Positions 5,250 to 6,201 of a stretch of 6,201 nt of DNA are shown one piece after another; position 1 is the first letter of the stretch; each line of letters begins with the position of its first letter. Position numbers and translations under genes: made by a program. This DNA is from Bacteroidales bacterium. GTDB taxonomy: Bacteria > Bacteroidota > Bacteroidia > Bacteroidales > PUMT01. A model generated the notes under the pieces. The model worked only from the letters and a program-made list of their open reading frames with translations, had not been told where the DNA came from and did no database searches. The DNA lies in NCBI GenBank assembly GCA_007132365.1, contig SLOS01000355.1, forward strand, positions 1 to 6,201, in the 5' to 3' direction.

Positions 5250-5866
5250 AAGTATTACTGGTTAACGGAAGCCCGCACAAAGAGGGATGCACATGGACGG
5301 CATTGTGTGAAGTTGCAGGAGCATTGAAAAAACAAGGTGTTGAATCAGAAATATTTCAGGTTGGCACCGACCCGGTATCCGGCTGCCTTGGATGCGGAAA
5401 CTGCCGCAAAACAGGGCGGTGTGTTATAGATGATAATGTTAACGGCCTTCTTGACAAGGCCGAAGAGACTGATGGTTTCGTGTTTGGATCGCCGGTTCAT
5501 TTTGCAGCAGCTTCGGGTATGCTGACCTCATTTATGGACAGGGTGTTTTACGCGGGGAAGAAGATGTTTGAGCTAAAACCTGCCGCTTCGGTTGTTAGTT
5601 GCAGGAGGGGAGGAGCAACCGCAACCTTTGACCAGATCAACAAGTATTTTACAATCAGCAATATGCCTGTTGTAGGTTCCCAGTACTGGAACATGGTGCA
5701 CGGCAATACCCCTGAAGAAGTAAAACAGGATAAGGAGGGTTTGCAAACTATGCGTACCTTAGGTAACAACATTGCCTGGCTGCTCAAGTGTATCAGGGCA
5801 GGCAAAGATGCCGGAATAGAACTGCCCGGAAAGGAAAAGCCGGAAAGAACAAACTTTATCCGCTAG
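5246..5866 (+). CDS. Isf-like iron-sulfur flavoprotein / NADPH-dependent FMN reductase family
   Basis: A 206-aa soluble flavodoxin-fold protein, a normal length for the family. It starts with a beta strand and the FMN phosphate loop NGSPHKEGCT (7-16). Cysteines 47, 50, 53 and 59 form CX2CX2CX5C (GCLGCGNCRKTGRC), which fits the compact CX2CX2CX4-7C motif that binds the [4Fe-4S] cluster in archaeal and bacterial iron-sulfur flavoproteins (Isf). GSPVHFAAASGMLTSFMDRV (81-100) is the second flavin-contact loop and following helix. A further segment around SCRRGGATATFDQINKYF is typical of this subgroup. Such proteins move electrons between ferredoxin or NAD(P)H and acceptors such as O2, H2O2 or quinones; the substrate here is not visible. 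The ATG at 5246 precedes the first beta strand directly, so no other start is needed. It stands alone, with no functional tie to the sigma operon. Confidence 0.92.
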   Translation: MKVLLVNGSPHKEGCTWTALCEVAGALKKQGVESEIFQVGTDPVSGCLGCGNCRKTGRCVIDDNVNGLLDKAEETDGFVFGSPVHFAAASGMLTSFMDRVFYAGKKMFELKPAASVVSCRRGGATATFDQINKYFTISNMPVVGSQYWNMVHGNTPEEVKQDKEGLQTMRTLGNNIAWLLKCIRAGKDAGIELPGKEKPERTNFIR

Positions 5867-5988
5867 ACGATAATAGCGCTTTTAAAGCCTGAACCAGGGA
5901 TGCAGGGATTGCAGGTAATATTGTTTGTCTGCCAAAGCCTGAAGTGGGTTTCCTGCCGTTATTTAAGGAACTCGTGACCAGGATCAAG

Positions 5989-6019
5989 TTGTTATTGTGA
6001 ATTAAAAGAACTATCTTTG
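5989..6019 (+). promoter_or_regulatory. Promoter for the gene at 6045
   Basis: TATCTTTG at 6012-6019 matches the Bacteroidota -7 box TAnnTTTG, with TTG at 5989-5991 upstream and a 20-nt spacer. The expected transcript start is near 6025, about 20 nt before the ATG. This marks the start of a new transcription unit that leaves the window on the right. Confidence 0.55.
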
Positions 6020-6044
6020 TGTACATTATCAATTAATCCTCAGT

Positions 6045-6201
6045 ATGTTATACGGGAACCGGCATACTCCTGAACTACCCGAAAAGCTTAAGCGTTATTT
6101 CTGGGATGTAGATCTCAAAGAACTGTCGTTTGAAGAGAATTCACGGTTTATTGCTGAAAGAATCCTCAATTTGGGTAATCCGGAAGATGTTAAATGGTTA
6201 T
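6045..6201 (+). CDS. DUF6922-like small protein, partial (cut by the right edge)
   Basis: Fifty-two codons are present, beginning MLYGNRHTPELPEKLKRYFW. The pattern 'LP..L..yFWDVD...L.......FI.ERIL..G..edv.WL' is what I know from Bacteroidota DUF6922 proteins, which are about 80-110 aa long, so roughly the second half of the gene is missing. In many genomes such a gene sits directly in front of a nucleotidyltransferase of the AbiEii/AbiGii toxin family and is thought to act as its partner. If that holds here, the toxin gene lies just beyond 6201. The start at 6045 agrees with the promoter at 5989-6019, and the open frame has no earlier in-frame ATG nearby. The family assignment is from motif memory. 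The toxin-antitoxin role is inference. Confidence 0.7.
   Translation, partial: MLYGNRHTPELPEKLKRYFWDVDLKELSFEENSRFIAERILNLGNPEDVKWL

Noticed and set aside
5884..5943. Direct repeat AAAGCCTGAA at 5884-5893 and 5934-5943
   Set aside because: Two 10-bp copies 50 nt apart, with no further copies or flanking structure, can occur by chance.
5893..6000. Open frame of 35 codons containing GNIVCLPKPEVGFLPLFKEL
   Set aside because: It looks protein-like but has no start codon and no family I recognise. It may be a gene remnant, but the evidence is too thin.
1..6201. CRISPR arrays, insertion sequences, tRNA or rRNA genes
   Set aside because: I saw no regularly spaced repeats, transposase motifs, terminal inverted repeats or tRNA/rRNA signatures on either strand.

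Overview
The window reads as chromosome from a member of the Bacteroidota. The evidence is the AT-rich intergenic DNA, two matches to the phylum-specific TAnnTTTG promoter box placed correctly before genes, the lack of Shine-Dalgarno sequences, lipoproteins with acidic residues after the lipid cysteine, small OMP_b-brl-type barrels, and a Bacteroidota-type ECF sigma / anti-sigma pair. Family names come from recognising motifs by eye; no search was run.

Layout. Three genes point left from about 2030: an outer-membrane beta-barrel (1223-2026), a DUF6252-like lipoprotein (625-1218, only 4 nt after it) and a further lipoprotein cut by the left edge (1-520). A 272-nt divergent region with a nested inverted repeat (2158-2212) and a promoter (2236-2264) separates them from a rightward operon. 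That operon has a lipoprotein with a very acidic insert (2299-3117), an ECF sigma factor (3126-3683), and a 406-aa protein (3680-4900) that overlaps the sigma gene by 4 nt. The 406-aa protein has a cytoplasmic anti-sigma-like head, one inner-membrane helix, a periplasmic linker of about 130 residues and a C-terminal outer-membrane barrel. To the right lie a 345-nt stretch without an intact gene (4901-5245) holding a possible broken flavoprotein start, an Isf-like iron-sulfur/FMN flavoprotein (5246-5866), and the first 52 codons of a DUF6922-like protein (from 6045) behind its own promoter.

How it may work. The centre of the window looks like a one-polypeptide trans-envelope signalling system. 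The barrel in the outer membrane would sense an envelope or surface condition and pass it through the linker and inner-membrane helix to a head that holds the ECF sigma factor. I recall this architecture as the 'dual membrane-spanning anti-sigma factors' (Dma, with Das sigma partners) described in Bacteroides thetaiotaomicron. Here it is joined to a lipoprotein that probably faces the cell surface, and it lies next to a divergent barrel plus lipoprotein cluster whose last gene encodes a protein of similar layout to the operon's own lipoprotein. That the left cluster is a target of the sigma factor is inference only.
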